From: Brevibacterium ihuae
Lineage (GTDB): Bacteria > Actinomycetota > Actinomycetes > Actinomycetales > Brevibacteriaceae
DNA: 64,000 nt
Reading direction: 5' to 3'
Assembly: GCF_900184225.1 (NCBI RefSeq)
Contig: NZ_FXWZ01000002.1
Span: forward strand, 62,001 to 126,000
Each line of letters starts with the position of its first letter. Position 1 is the first letter of the stretch. The translations under genes were made by a program, and so were the position numbers. The notes below the pieces were generated by a model that saw only the letters and a list, made by a program, of their open reading frames with translations, was not told the origin of the DNA and did not search any database. Positions 6,873 through 14,639 of the stretch are shown here, one piece after another.

Positions 6873-9605
6873 ATGACATCATCGCCGGCGCAGCTGTTCG
6901 CCGCCGACCGTCCCCCGCACGCCCTCCCGGAGCAGGAGGTCCTCGACGCGCTCGGGACCGACGACTCCGGCCTCGACTCCGGCCGGGCGGGCGACCTCCT
7001 CGCGGAGACCGGGCCGAACGCGCTGCCCCCGGGCGAGCAGGAGACCACGCTCCAGCGGCTGCTCCGCCAGTTCCGCGATCCGATGATCTACGTGCTGCTC
7101 GGTGCGGCGGTCTTCACCGCGATCCTCGGCGAGGTCGTCGACACGATCGTCATCCTCGCCGTCGTCCTCATCAACGCCCTCGTCGGGTTCTTCCAGGAGG
7201 GCAAGGCGGCCGACGCGCTCGAGGGGATCAGGGAGATGCTCTCGCTCGACAGCGAGGCGCTCCGCGACGGCGAGTGGAGGGAGATCGACGCAGAGGACCT
7301 CGTCCCCGGGGACATCGTCCGTCTGCGTGCCGGCGACAAGGTGCCCGCTGACATCCGACTGCTGCGCGCGGTGAATCTGCGGGTCGAGGAGTCCGCGCTC
7401 ACCGGCGAATCGGTCCCCGTGGAGAAATCGGTCGCCCCGGTCGAGCCGGACGCCGGCGTCGGGGACCGGACCTCGATGGCGTTCTCGGGCACCGTCGTCG
7501 CCGCCGGCACCGGCCGCGGTGTGGTCACCGCGACGGGGACGCGCACCGAGATCGGCCGCATCACCACGATGCTCAGCGAGGTCGAGACGATGGACACGCC
7601 GCTCACCCGTTCGATGGGACGGTTCTCCTCGGCACTCGCGGTCATCGCCGTCGTGCTCGCGGTGCTCATGATCCTCGTGTCCTGGCTCCTCCACGACCGG
7701 CCCTGGGCGCAGCTGATCATGTCCGCGATCGGCTTCGCGGTCGCGGCGATCCCCGAGGGCCTGCCCGCCGTCCTCGCCATCACGCTCGCGCTCGGCGTGC
7801 AGGCGATGGCCGCCCGGAATGCGATCACCCGTCGAATGAACTCGGTCGAGACGCTCGGCTCGGTGACGACGATCTGCTCGGACAAGACCGGCACGCTCAC
7901 CCGCAACGAGATGACCGTGCGCGAGGTCGTCACCGTCTCCGGACGCTTCGAGGTCACCGGCACCGGGTACGCGCCGCACGGCGAGCTCCGCCGCCTGGGA
8001 GCGGGGGAGGCCGAGCCGATCGACGCTGCCTCCCACCCCGACCTCGCCTCCGTTGCCGAGGTCGCCGCGCTCGCCAACGACTCCCGCGTGCTCGAGCGGG
8101 ACGGCGAATGGGTGCTCAGCGGCGAACCGACCGACGGGGGCATCCGCACCTTCGCGCTCAAGTCCGGTCTCGAACCGGATGCCGAGCGGATCGCGGAGGT
8201 GCCGTTCGACTCCGAGTACAAGTACATGGCGACCCTCGATGCGGCGCCGGACGGCACCCGGCTCATCCACCTCAAGGGCGCACCCGATCGGCTGCTCGAC
8301 CGGTGCGACCGCCAGGGGAGCGGGCCCGATTCCTCCGAGCCCCTCGACCGCGCCCGGTGGGAGGCGGAGGTCGACCGGCTGGGCGCCGCGGGCCTGCGCG
8401 TCCTCGCCGCCGCCGAGCGCCGCGCGAGTGCGGAGACGGACGAGCTGACGACCGCGGACGTCGACGCCGGCGGCTTCGTTTTCCTCGGCCTGTTCGGGAT
8501 CATCGATCCGCCGCGCGAGGAGGCGATCGAGGCGATCCGCACCGTGCAGCGCGCCGGCGTCCGGGTGCGGATGATCACCGGTGACCACGCCGGCACCGCG
8601 ACCGCGATCGCCCGGGAGATGGGGATCGGTGATCGCGCGATCACCGGGGCGGAGCTCGAGGCGAGCACCGACGAGGAGCTGCGGGAGATCGTCCGTGAGC
8701 ACGACGTCTATGCGCGCACGAGCCCGGAGCACAAGCTGCGGCTCGTGCAGGCGCTCCAGGCCGACGGCGATGTCGTGTCGATGACCGGCGACGGCGTCAA
8801 CGACGCCCCGTCGCTCAAACGCGCCGACGTCGGCGTGGCGATGGGCATCAAGGGCACGGAGGCGACCAAGGAGGCCGCCGACATCGTCCTCACCGACGAC
8901 AACTTCGCCTCGATCGCCGCCGCGGTGGAGATGGGCCGGACGATCTACGACAACCTCCGCAAGGCGATCATCTTCATGCTCCCGACGAACGGGGCGCAGG
9001 GCCTCGTCATCCTCGTCGCGATGCTCGCCGGGATGACCCTGCCGATCACTCCGCTCCAGGTGCTCTGGGTCAATCTCATCACCGCGGTGACGCTGTCGCT
9101 CGCCCTGTCCTTCGAGCCGTCCGAGCCCGGCATCATGGACCGTCCACCGCGGGACCCCCGCGCCTCGCTCCTCGACGGCGAGGCGATCGTGCGGATCGCC
9201 TACGTGTCCCTGCTCCTCGGCGGAGCGACGATCGGTGCCTTCCTCCTCGCCCAGTCCGGCGGCCTCGGCCTCGAGGCATCCCGGACCATCGCGGTCCACA
9301 CCCTCGTCGTCGGGCAGATCTTCTACCTGTTCGCGAGCCGCTTCAGTACGACGAGCAGCCTGCGCCGCGAGCTGTTCACCACGAACGGCGTCTCGTGGCT
9401 GTGCGTCGGGATCATGATCGCCCTCCAGCTCGCCTTCGGGTACGTGCCGTTCATGCAGACCGCCTTCGACACCACGGCGGTTCCGCTCACGGGCTGGGTG
9501 CTGCCGCTCGTCGTCGGCATCGTCGTGTTCGCGACGGTCGAGATCGACAAGGCGATCCGTCGGTACGCGCGGCGGGTTGCCTCGGGCGTCTCGACTGCGG
9601 GATGA
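6873..9605 (+). CDS. P2-type cation-transporting ATPase (CtpF/SERCA-like)
   Basis: ATP-driven cation pump of the inner membrane, 910 residues. The order is: N-terminal cation-ATPase domain; two transmembrane helices; actuator domain with the TGES loop; M3-M4 with IPEGLPAV; phosphorylation site D337 in DKTGTLT; nucleotide domain; the hinge TGDGVNDAPSLKRADVG; then a six-helix C-terminal bundle. Compared by hand with SERCA, the M4 Glu and the M5/M6 Asn are kept, but the M5 Glu is Gln and the M6 Asp is Ala (LWVNLITA). The transported ion, Ca2+ or another, is therefore uncertain. AGGAG lies 6 bp before the ATG at 6873. The gene stands alone and ends at a strong bidirectional hairpin. Confidence 0.88.
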   Translation: MTSSPAQLFAADRPPHALPEQEVLDALGTDDSGLDSGRAGDLLAETGPNALPPGEQETTLQRLLRQFRDPMIYVLLGAAVFTAILGEVVDTIVILAVVLINALVGFFQEGKAADALEGIREMLSLDSEALRDGEWREIDAEDLVPGDIVRLRAGDKVPADIRLLRAVNLRVEESALTGESVPVEKSVAPVEPDAGVGDRTSMAFSGTVVAAGTGRGVVTATGTRTEIGRITTMLSEVETMDTPLTRSMGRFSSALAVIAVVLAVLMILVSWLLHDRPWAQLIMSAIGFAVAAIPEGLPAVLAITLALGVQAMAARNAITRRMNSVETLGSVTTICSDKTGTLTRNEMTVREVVTVSGRFEVTGTGYAPHGELRRLGAGEAEPIDAASHPDLASVAEVAALANDSRVLERDGEWVLSGEPTDGGIRTFALKSGLEPDAERIAEVPFDSEYKYMATLDAAPDGTRLIHLKGAPDRLLDRCDRQGSGPDSSEPLDRARWEAEVDRLGAAGLRVLAAAERRASAETDELTTADVDAGGFVFLGLFGIIDPPREEAIEAIRTVQRAGVRVRMITGDHAGTATAIAREMGIGDRAITGAELEASTDEELREIVREHDVYARTSPEHKLRLVQALQADGDVVSMTGDGVNDAPSLKRADVGVAMGIKGTEATKEAADIVLTDDNFASIAAAVEMGRTIYDNLRKAIIFMLPTNGAQGLVILVAMLAGMTLPITPLQVLWVNLITAVTLSLALSFEPSEPGIMDRPPRDPRASLLDGEAIVRIAYVSLLLGGATIGAFLLAQSGGLGLEASRTIAVHTLVVGQIFYLFASRFSTTSSLRRELFTTNGVSWLCVGIMIALQLAFGYVPFMQTAFDTTAVPLTGWVLPLVVGIVVFATVEIDKAIRRYARRVASGVSTAG

Positions 9606-9677
9606 CACTGCCCGGGATGCGGCAGGCGGATGCGTTCGTGCGGGCCGGGTGAACGCCTCCGCTGGGTGAATGCGGCG

Positions 9678-9710
9678 AGGCGGGGCACCCGGGATCCGGG
9701 TGCCCCGCCT
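9678..9710. terminator. Bidirectional terminator-like hairpin
   Basis: A perfect 15-bp stem (9678-9692 with 9696-9710) with a GAT loop lies between the convergent ATPase and DoxX-like genes. There is no T-run, as is common for high-GC actinobacterial terminators. Confidence 0.7.
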
Positions 9711-9727
9711 CCGTGCGGGTCAGCAGG

Positions 9728-10132
9728 TCACTTGCGACCGAACATCAGCGCGATGGCGATCGCGGCGAGCCAGGCGTCTTTGGCCAGCGAGGTGCCGTCC
9801 TGGCTGGGGCGCACGCCGTCGTCCTCGGTCATCGCCGGGTTGCGGAAGTACATCGCGAGCATGCCGGCGGCGAAGGTGCCGAGCGCGGCGCCGGCGATCC
9901 GCTTGGGGACCATGGGGGCGAGCAGCGCCGCACCGACCGCGATCTCTCCGTAGCTGACGAACTTCGCGAACTGCTCCGGGGTGAGCTCGCCGAGCTTCGG
10001 CACTCCGGTGGCGGCCATGCCCTGCATGCCCTCGGCGACCTCGCGCGGCAGGCCGAGCTTGCCGATGCCGGCATTGAGGATGAAGGCGCCGGGGATGGCG
10101 CGGAGAGCGGTGGTGGCGATGCTGAAGCCCAT
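9728..10132 (-). CDS. DoxX-like small membrane protein
   Basis: 134-residue, four-helix membrane protein of the DoxX/DoxD-like superfamily. It begins MGFSIATTALRAIPGAFILN and ends with a hydrophobic helix and GRK. The internal ATG at 10132 is chosen because GAAGGGA precedes it by 5-6 bp and the residues before it are not membrane-like. In mycobacteria DoxX works with superoxide dismutase and a thiosulfate sulfurtransferase in a membrane oxidoreductase complex. That role here is by analogy only. The gene is monocistronic, between a terminator-like hairpin and a SigR/SigH-type promoter, which fits an oxidative or thiol-stress function. Confidence 0.7.
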   Translation of the reverse strand: MGFSIATTALRAIPGAFILNAGIGKLGLPREVAEGMQGMAATGVPKLGELTPEQFAKFVSYGEIAVGAALLAPMVPKRIAGAALGTFAAGMLAMYFRNPAMTEDDGVRPSQDGTSLAKDAWLAAIAIALMFGRK

Positions 10133-10205
10133 GGGGGTCCCTTCGTCCGGAATACTGTGCCCGGGCACGTCGAATCCCCGGGGGCGGTGGTTGTCCACCC
10201 ATCCC

Positions 10206-10231
10206 AACAGCGTCGACGCCCCCGGTATTCC
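10206..10231 (-). promoter_or_regulatory. SigR/SigH-type promoter before the DoxX-like gene
   Basis: Read on the minus strand, GGAAT (10231-10227), 18 bp, then GTT (10208-10206) matches the GGAAT-N18-GTT consensus of the thiol-stress sigma factor SigR/SigH, including the A after GGAAT favoured by mycobacterial SigH. Transcription would start about 65 nt before the ATG at 10132. Confidence 0.6.
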
Positions 10232-10253
10232 GGGTGGTGACCCGATGCGAAAC

Positions 10254-10291
10254 GGCGACGGCCCCGGATCCGCAGATCCGGGGCCGTCGCC
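10254..10291 (-). terminator. Terminator of tRNA-Pro
   Basis: A perfect 17-bp stem (10254-10270 with 10275-10291) with loop CGCA lies just 3' of the tRNA on the minus strand. GTTT follows the stem. Confidence 0.75.
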
Positions 10292-10303
10292 TCACGAAGA
10301 ACG

Positions 10304-10377
10304 TCGGGCTAGCGGGATTCGAACCCACGACCTCTTGACCCCCAGTCAAGCGCGCTACCAAGCTGCGCCATAGCCCG
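10304..10377 (-). tRNA. tRNA-Pro (anticodon GGG)
   Basis: A 74-nt cloverleaf on the minus strand. The acceptor arms are CGGGCTA and TAGCCCG, with discriminator A. The D stem is GCGC/GCGC. The anticodon stem CTTGA/TCAAG encloses the loop CTGGGGG, giving anticodon GGG. The T arm is GTGGG-TTCGAAT-CCCGC. CCA is not encoded. The GGG anticodon reads CCC and CCU, useful in this proline-rich genome. Confidence 0.96.
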
Positions 10378-10483
10378 GCCGATCCGCACGGCGGCGGATC
10401 GATCCTGGACAACCTTATACCCGGGTCGCCGCACGGGCAAAAACGCCGGACCTGCCCGCAGTTCCGGCGAACCGACCCGGCAG

Positions 10484-10489
10484 TAGACT
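10484..10489 (+). promoter_or_regulatory. -10 element for a leaderless transcript (zinc-ribbon gene)
   Basis: TAGACT, then 6 bp, then the ATG at 10496. This spacing puts the transcription start at or next to the start codon, the usual arrangement of actinobacterial leaderless genes. Confidence 0.5.
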
Positions 10490-10495
10490 GACCCG

Positions 10496-10699
10496 ATGTT
10501 CATCCTGTTCGGCTTCGGCCGCCGGCAGAAGCACCTCGGACCCGGGGCGACGCGCACCTGCCCGCGCTGCCACAACACCACGCAGTGGACCCGGATGCGC
10601 GAGTTCCGGCAGTTCACCCTGTTCTTCATCCCGGTCGCCCGCTGGAACCGCCGCGAGTTCGAGACCTGCGGAATCTGCACCGCCGCGCTCGAGGTCTGA
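10496..10699 (+). CDS. Small zinc-ribbon protein
   Basis: 67 residues with CPRC (C22, C25) and CGIC (C58, C61), a four-cysteine zinc ribbon. Between the cysteine pairs is a hydrophobic, beta-rich stretch with FTLFFIPV. Proteins of this kind are widespread in Actinobacteria and have no assigned function. No ribosome-binding site precedes the ATG; instead a TAGACT -10 lies 6 bp upstream, which supports leaderless translation from this codon. It stands between tRNA-Pro and the DUF881 cluster. Confidence 0.7.
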   Translation: MFILFGFGRRQKHLGPGATRTCPRCHNTTQWTRMREFRQFTLFFIPVARWNRREFETCGICTAALEV

Positions 10700-10796
10700 A
10701 CCGACCGGGCGGCACGCCCCGAACCTGAGTGCGCGGCCGCGCCCGGTGTGCCACGATGGACATTTCACACCGGTTCGAAACGGGGGAGGAGGACGC

Positions 10797-11783
10797 GTGG
10801 CAGTCGAGCACCGTGACGCCCCCCGCACGCGCACCGAATCCTCCCGTACCCGCTCGAACGGATCCCGCCGCTCCCTTCCGGATCGGCGCAGCCCCCGCCG
10901 CGGGGATCCCGCCCGCGCCCGCCGCGTCGCCGAGCGCCGGATCTCCTCCCGCGAATCCGACCGTCCGCGCACCTCGTACTCCGAATCGCTCCTCGAGTCC
11001 CTGTGGAACCGCACCCCGGAGCCCGACTACGAGATCGCCGCGCTCAAGGACGAGCAGCGCTCCGCCGGATCCCGGATCGTGTTCGGCACGATGGCCCTCG
11101 TCCTCGGCCTCGCCTTCACCGTCGCGGTCGTCCAGCTCACCGGGGACGAGGAGGGGGAGCGCGGCACCGCTGAGTTCCTCGTCGAGCAGATCGAGACGCG
11201 CCAGGAGGCCAACGACGCCCTCGCCGCGGAGAACGAGCGGCGCACCGGCGAGCTCGGCTCCGCCCAGCGCTCCGCGCTCAGCGACGAGCAGAGCCGCGCA
11301 CTCGATGCCCTCGCCGTCGCGGCCGGTGCGGAACCGGTGACCGGTCCGGGCGCCGTCATCACCCTCAACGATCAGGACGCCGCCGAGGCCGAGGACGACC
11401 CCCGGCAGGTCGCCGCCGCGGAGAACCGGGTCCAGGACATCGATCTGCAGACCGTGGTCAACGGACTGTTCGCCGCCGGTGCCGAGGCGATCGCGATCAA
11501 CGGGCACCGCCTCACCACCGTGTCCGCGATCCGCTCCGCCGGCAGCGCGATCCTCGTCAACTTCGATCCGCTCGTCCCGCCCTACGAGGTCGTCGCGATC
11601 GGCGACGAGGACCTCGGCGACCGGTTCCTCGACTCCCCGGCGGCCGGCTACCTCACCACGATCCGCACCGAGTACGGCATCCGGTCCTCGCTCGCCCGCG
11701 AGGAGCGCACCGTACCCGGTGGTGAGCCGCCGGCGCCCCGCTTCGCCGTCCCCGCCGACCCCGGACCGGAGGCCGTCCTGTGA
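10797..11783 (+). CDS. DUF881 membrane-anchored protein (first copy)
   Basis: 328 residues. About 75 residues form a basic Arg/Ser/Pro-rich cytoplasmic tail. One transmembrane helix (FGTMALVLGLAFTVAVVQL) follows, then a coiled-coil-like stretch of about 50 residues, then the extracytoplasmic DUF881 domain with VTGPGAVITLND and INGHRLTTVSAIRSAG. The GTG at 10797 is chosen because GGGGGAGGAGG lies 4-8 bp upstream. It matches the Rv1823/Rv1825 position next to Sbp in mycobacteria; the cluster's biochemical role is not established, though envelope or division links are suspected. The stop overlaps the GTG of sbp. Confidence 0.75.
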   Translation: MAVEHRDAPRTRTESSRTRSNGSRRSLPDRRSPRRGDPARARRVAERRISSRESDRPRTSYSESLLESLWNRTPEPDYEIAALKDEQRSAGSRIVFGTMALVLGLAFTVAVVQLTGDEEGERGTAEFLVEQIETRQEANDALAAENERRTGELGSAQRSALSDEQSRALDALAVAAGAEPVTGPGAVITLNDQDAAEAEDDPRQVAAAENRVQDIDLQTVVNGLFAAGAEAIAINGHRLTTVSAIRSAGSAILVNFDPLVPPYEVVAIGDEDLGDRFLDSPAAGYLTTIRTEYGIRSSLAREERTVPGGEPPAPRFAVPADPGPEAVL

Positions 11784-12112
11784 TCGCCATCCTCGGACTC
11801 ATCATCGGCATCGTGCTCGGGATCGTCCTCGACCCGTCCGTCCCCGCCGTCATCCAGCCCTACCTCCCGATCGCCGTCGTCGCCGCCCTCGACGCGCTCG
11901 CCGGCGGTGTCCGCGCGGTGCTCAGCGGCAGGTTCGACGACCGCGTCTTCGTCATCTCGTTCTTCTCGAACACGCTCGTCGCCGCCCTCATCGTGTTCAT
12001 CGGCGACAAGCTCGGCGTCGGCACCCAGCTGTCGACCGGCGTCGTCGTCGTCCTCGGCATCCGGATCTTCACCAACGCGGCGGCCATCCGCAGGCAGCTG
12101 TTCAAGGCATGA
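11780..12112 (+). CDS. sbp: Small basic protein Sbp (DUF1290)
   Basis: 110-residue membrane protein with three hydrophobic spans: a first from residue 1 (MIAILGLIIGIVLGIVL), a second around residues 30-45, and a third around 55-75. It ends with the basic tail RRQLFKA. This is the Sbp family, which in firmicutes and actinobacteria is encoded near ftsZ or between DUF881 genes. The GTG start overlaps the stop of the upstream DUF881 gene (GTGA), and its own stop overlaps the next start (ATGA). The three genes are therefore very probably translationally coupled and made in fixed ratio. Function is unknown. Confidence 0.8.
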   Translation: MIAILGLIIGIVLGIVLDPSVPAVIQPYLPIAVVAALDALAGGVRAVLSGRFDDRVFVISFFSNTLVAALIVFIGDKLGVGTQLSTGVVVVLGIRIFTNAAAIRRQLFKA

Positions 12113-13116
12113 GCGACCCGACCGCCCCGGACCCGCGCGACCGCCCGCCCGGCGCAGCGGATCAGCAGCCCCTCACACGGCGCGAGGCGCTCGCGCGCGA
12201 GACCGGCGCCGACGCCCGCTCGTCCGGACGGCACCGCACCGAGAGCGAGGCGGGCCCGGACCGGTCCGGACCCGCGTCGTCCCCCGTCGACTCCTCTCCC
12301 GCGGCGAGCGTCCCGGACTCCGACGAGGGGGAGCGCGCTCCCGCGGACCCGCGGCAGGGGCTCCCCGGCCCCAATCCCGAACCGGAGAACGCCGGCACCC
12401 GCGAGCAGGCCTGGAGACGGCTGCGCAACGCGCTCACCACCCGTGCGTGGCGCTCGCAGCTGCTCGCGGGCGCGATCTGCGCTCTGCTCGGCTTCGCCTT
12501 CGTCGCCCAGATCCAGCAGACGGAGGAGTCCGGCCTCGACCAGCTGTCGGAGACCGAGCTCGTCCGCGTGCTCGCCGACGTCGACGACCGCAACGAGCGG
12601 CTCGAGGCCGAGGCCTCACAGCTCACCCGCGACGAGCAGGAGCTGCAGTCCGGATCCAACCAGCGCGAGGCGGCCCGTCAGCAGGCGAGCGACCGCGCCG
12701 CGGCGCTCTCGATCCTCGCCGGCACGGTGGCCGTCACCGGGCCGGGGATCGTCGCCGAGATCGACGGGTCCGCAGGCGTCGTCACCGCGGCGAACCTCGT
12801 GACCTTCGTCCAGGAGCTCCGCGATGCCGGGGCCGAGGCCATCGACATCAACGGCACGCGCGTCGTCGTCGACACCTACTTCACGGAGAGCGAGGACGGG
12901 GGGCTGCTCGTCGACGGCACCGAGCTGACCCTGCCGCTCACCATCACCGTGATCGGCGAGCCGGACACCATCGCGACGGCGATGCGGATCCCCGGCGGTG
13001 CGGCGGACACGATCGAGCAGCGGGGCGGCCGATTCGAGGTCGAGACGCGCGACGCGGTCGACATCGACAGCGTGGTCGCTCCGGCCCCCGAGGGGTCCGG
13101 CGGACGGTCCGGATGA
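12109..13116 (+). CDS. DUF881 membrane-anchored protein (second copy)
   Basis: 335 residues. An acidic/proline-rich cytoplasmic region of about 110 residues is followed by one transmembrane helix (LLAGAICALLGFAFVAQI), a coiled coil ('DRNERLEAEASQLTRDEQEL' region) and a DUF881 domain with VTGPGIVAEIDG and INGTRVVVDTYF. The ATG at 12109 overlaps the sbp stop (ATGA); the open frame upstream is a shadow in sbp. It resembles the first copy in layout but is clearly diverged in sequence, so the two probably form a heteromeric pair around Sbp, as inferred from the coupled operon. Confidence 0.78.
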   Translation: MSDPTAPDPRDRPPGAADQQPLTRREALARETGADARSSGRHRTESEAGPDRSGPASSPVDSSPAASVPDSDEGERAPADPRQGLPGPNPEPENAGTREQAWRRLRNALTTRAWRSQLLAGAICALLGFAFVAQIQQTEESGLDQLSETELVRVLADVDDRNERLEAEASQLTRDEQELQSGSNQREAARQQASDRAAALSILAGTVAVTGPGIVAEIDGSAGVVTAANLVTFVQELRDAGAEAIDINGTRVVVDTYFTESEDGGLLVDGTELTLPLTITVIGEPDTIATAMRIPGGAADTIEQRGGRFEVETRDAVDIDSVVAPAPEGSGGRSG

Positions 13117-13201
13117 CGTGCCCGGGTCCGAGCCGCGGACGCTGTCCGGCTGTACTGTGACGAATCCGTTGCCCGAATGTTATCCGGCGTGGTCGAACGG
13201 T

Positions 13202-13207
13202 TATGCT
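13202..13207 (+). promoter_or_regulatory. Candidate -10 for gcvH
   Basis: TATGCT fits TANNNT. A start about 7 bp downstream would give gcvH a 25-nt leader holding its AGGAGA ribosome site. The -35 is weak. Confidence 0.4.
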
Positions 13208-13238
13208 GGGTGCACCACCACGACATGCAGGAGATGAC

Positions 13239-13643
13239 ATGGCTCAGTTGGACTTCCCGGCCGACCTCAAGTACTCGCGCGACCACGAATGGATCGCCGA
13301 GGCGGGGGAGGACGCCGTGGTCCGAGTCGGGATCAGCGATTTCGCCCAGGACTCCCTGGGGGACGTCGTGTACGTCGACCTGCCTGCCGTCGGGGACACC
13401 GTCACCGCGAACGAGACGTGCGGTGAGATCGAGAGCACGAAGAGCGTGTCCGATGTCGTCGCTCCGGTGAGCGGCGAGGTCGTCACCGTCAACGACGACG
13501 TCGTCGAGACCCCGGAGACCCTCAACACCGACCCGTACGGTGCGGGGTGGCTCTTCGAGGTGCGCATAAGCGACCCGGCCGAGGCCGAGGCCCTCATGGA
13601 CGCAGACAGCTACCGCCAGAACGTGGAGAGCGAGGGAGCCTGA
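13239..13643 (+). CDS. gcvH: Glycine cleavage system H protein
   Basis: 134-residue lipoyl carrier of the glycine cleavage complex; shuttles the aminomethyl group between the P, T and L proteins. The lipoylated lysine is K68 in CGEIESTKSVSDV. The fold markers YSRDHEWI and DSLGDVVYVDLP and the C-terminal PYGAGWLFEV are all present, and the length is normal. The ATG at 13239 has AGGAGA 5 bp upstream. No gcvP, gcvT or lipoate genes are nearby. Its place before an FHA gene repeats the gcvH-garA order of mycobacteria. The stop overlaps the next start (TGATG). Confidence 0.95.
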   Translation: MAQLDFPADLKYSRDHEWIAEAGEDAVVRVGISDFAQDSLGDVVYVDLPAVGDTVTANETCGEIESTKSVSDVVAPVSGEVVTVNDDVVETPETLNTDPYGAGWLFEVRISDPAEAEALMDADSYRQNVESEGA

Positions 13644-14626
13644 TGTCACAGCAGCACGACCCCCGGAACGGATCCGGTACCCCGCAGGCGCCCTGGTACG
13701 GCGATTCCCGGGCCGAGCAGGCCCCGAAGACCTTCCCGTTCGGCGAGCAGCAGGCGGGGTCGCAGGGCCAGGCGTACGGCGATCCGCAGGCCGGGCCCGG
13801 AGCGCACGACGCACAGCAGGGCGGCACCGGTGCCGCCCATGACCCGCAGCCGATGACCGAGGACCAGCCCTACACCGCGCAGGAGCAGTCCTGGCAGCAG
13901 CCGCAGCACGAGGCCCAGCCGCAGTACGGTTCGCAGGGCCAGGCCTACGGCTCCCAGGGCGCGCCGTACGGCGATCAGCAGCACGGCCAGCCGCAGCAGC
14001 AGTCGTGGCAGCAGCAGCAGTACGGTTCGCAGGGCCAGGCCTACGGGCAGCAGCCGCAGCAGCAGTACGGCTCCCAGGGCCAGCCGTACGGCGCCCCGCA
14101 GGCCTACGGTCAGCAGGCGCCCGGGCAGCAGCACGTCTCCCAGGGCCAGCCGTACGGCGACCAGTCGGCCCCGCAGCACGGCGGGTCGGCGGGGTCCTAC
14201 GCCCCGACCTCGGCCCAGCCGCAGGCGCCGGCGGCCCAGCAGCCGCAGCAGCAGTTCCAGGGCTTCCTCGATCCGCACACCGGCGAGATTCACCCGGTGC
14301 CGGACCTCCAGCACCTGCAGGAGTCCGATGCGCTGCTCGTCGTCGTGTCCGGGCCGGACGCCGGAGCGCAGATCCTCCTCGACACCGATGTCGTCACCGT
14401 GGGCCGCAGCCCGAACGCCGACATTTTCCTCGACGACGTCACCGTGTCGCGCAAGCATGCGGAGTTTGTGCGGACCCCGTCGGGCTTCACCCTGCGCGAC
14501 ACCGGCTCGCTCAACGGCACGTACGTCGGCCGGCAGCTCATCGACTCCGTCGAGCTGCAGAACGGTGCGGACGTGCAGATCGGTAAGTTCCGGATGATCT
14601 TCCAGCAGCGCCCGCGGAACGCCTGA
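13643..14626 (+). CDS. FHA-domain protein with Gln/Gly/Tyr-rich repeat N-terminus (GarA position)
   Basis: 327 residues. Residues 1 to about 205 are low-complexity, with many near-repeats of S-Q-G-Q-x-Y-G and poly-Gln runs. The last 90 residues are a forkhead-associated phosphothreonine-binding domain: VGRSPNADIFLDD, SRKHAEF, and SLNGTYVGRQ. By position after gcvH it corresponds to GarA/OdhI, regulators of 2-oxoglutarate metabolism. But the ETTS-type threonine motif phosphorylated by PknB/PknG at the GarA N-terminus is not found, and the tail is far longer than GarA's. Start ATG 13643, coupled to the gcvH stop. The function may have changed. Confidence 0.8.
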   Translation: MSQQHDPRNGSGTPQAPWYGDSRAEQAPKTFPFGEQQAGSQGQAYGDPQAGPGAHDAQQGGTGAAHDPQPMTEDQPYTAQEQSWQQPQHEAQPQYGSQGQAYGSQGAPYGDQQHGQPQQQSWQQQQYGSQGQAYGQQPQQQYGSQGQPYGAPQAYGQQAPGQQHVSQGQPYGDQSAPQHGGSAGSYAPTSAQPQAPAAQQPQQQFQGFLDPHTGEIHPVPDLQHLQESDALLVVVSGPDAGAQILLDTDVVTVGRSPNADIFLDDVTVSRKHAEFVRTPSGFTLRDTGSLNGTYVGRQLIDSVELQNGADVQIGKFRMIFQQRPRNA

Positions 14627-14639
14627 GGTCGATCCGTCC

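Noticed and set aside
6879-9608. 909-residue antisense frame over the P-type ATPase gene
   Set aside because: Exactly opposite a gene with all P-type motifs; composition is Glu/Asp/Arg/Gly-rich with no family resemblance.
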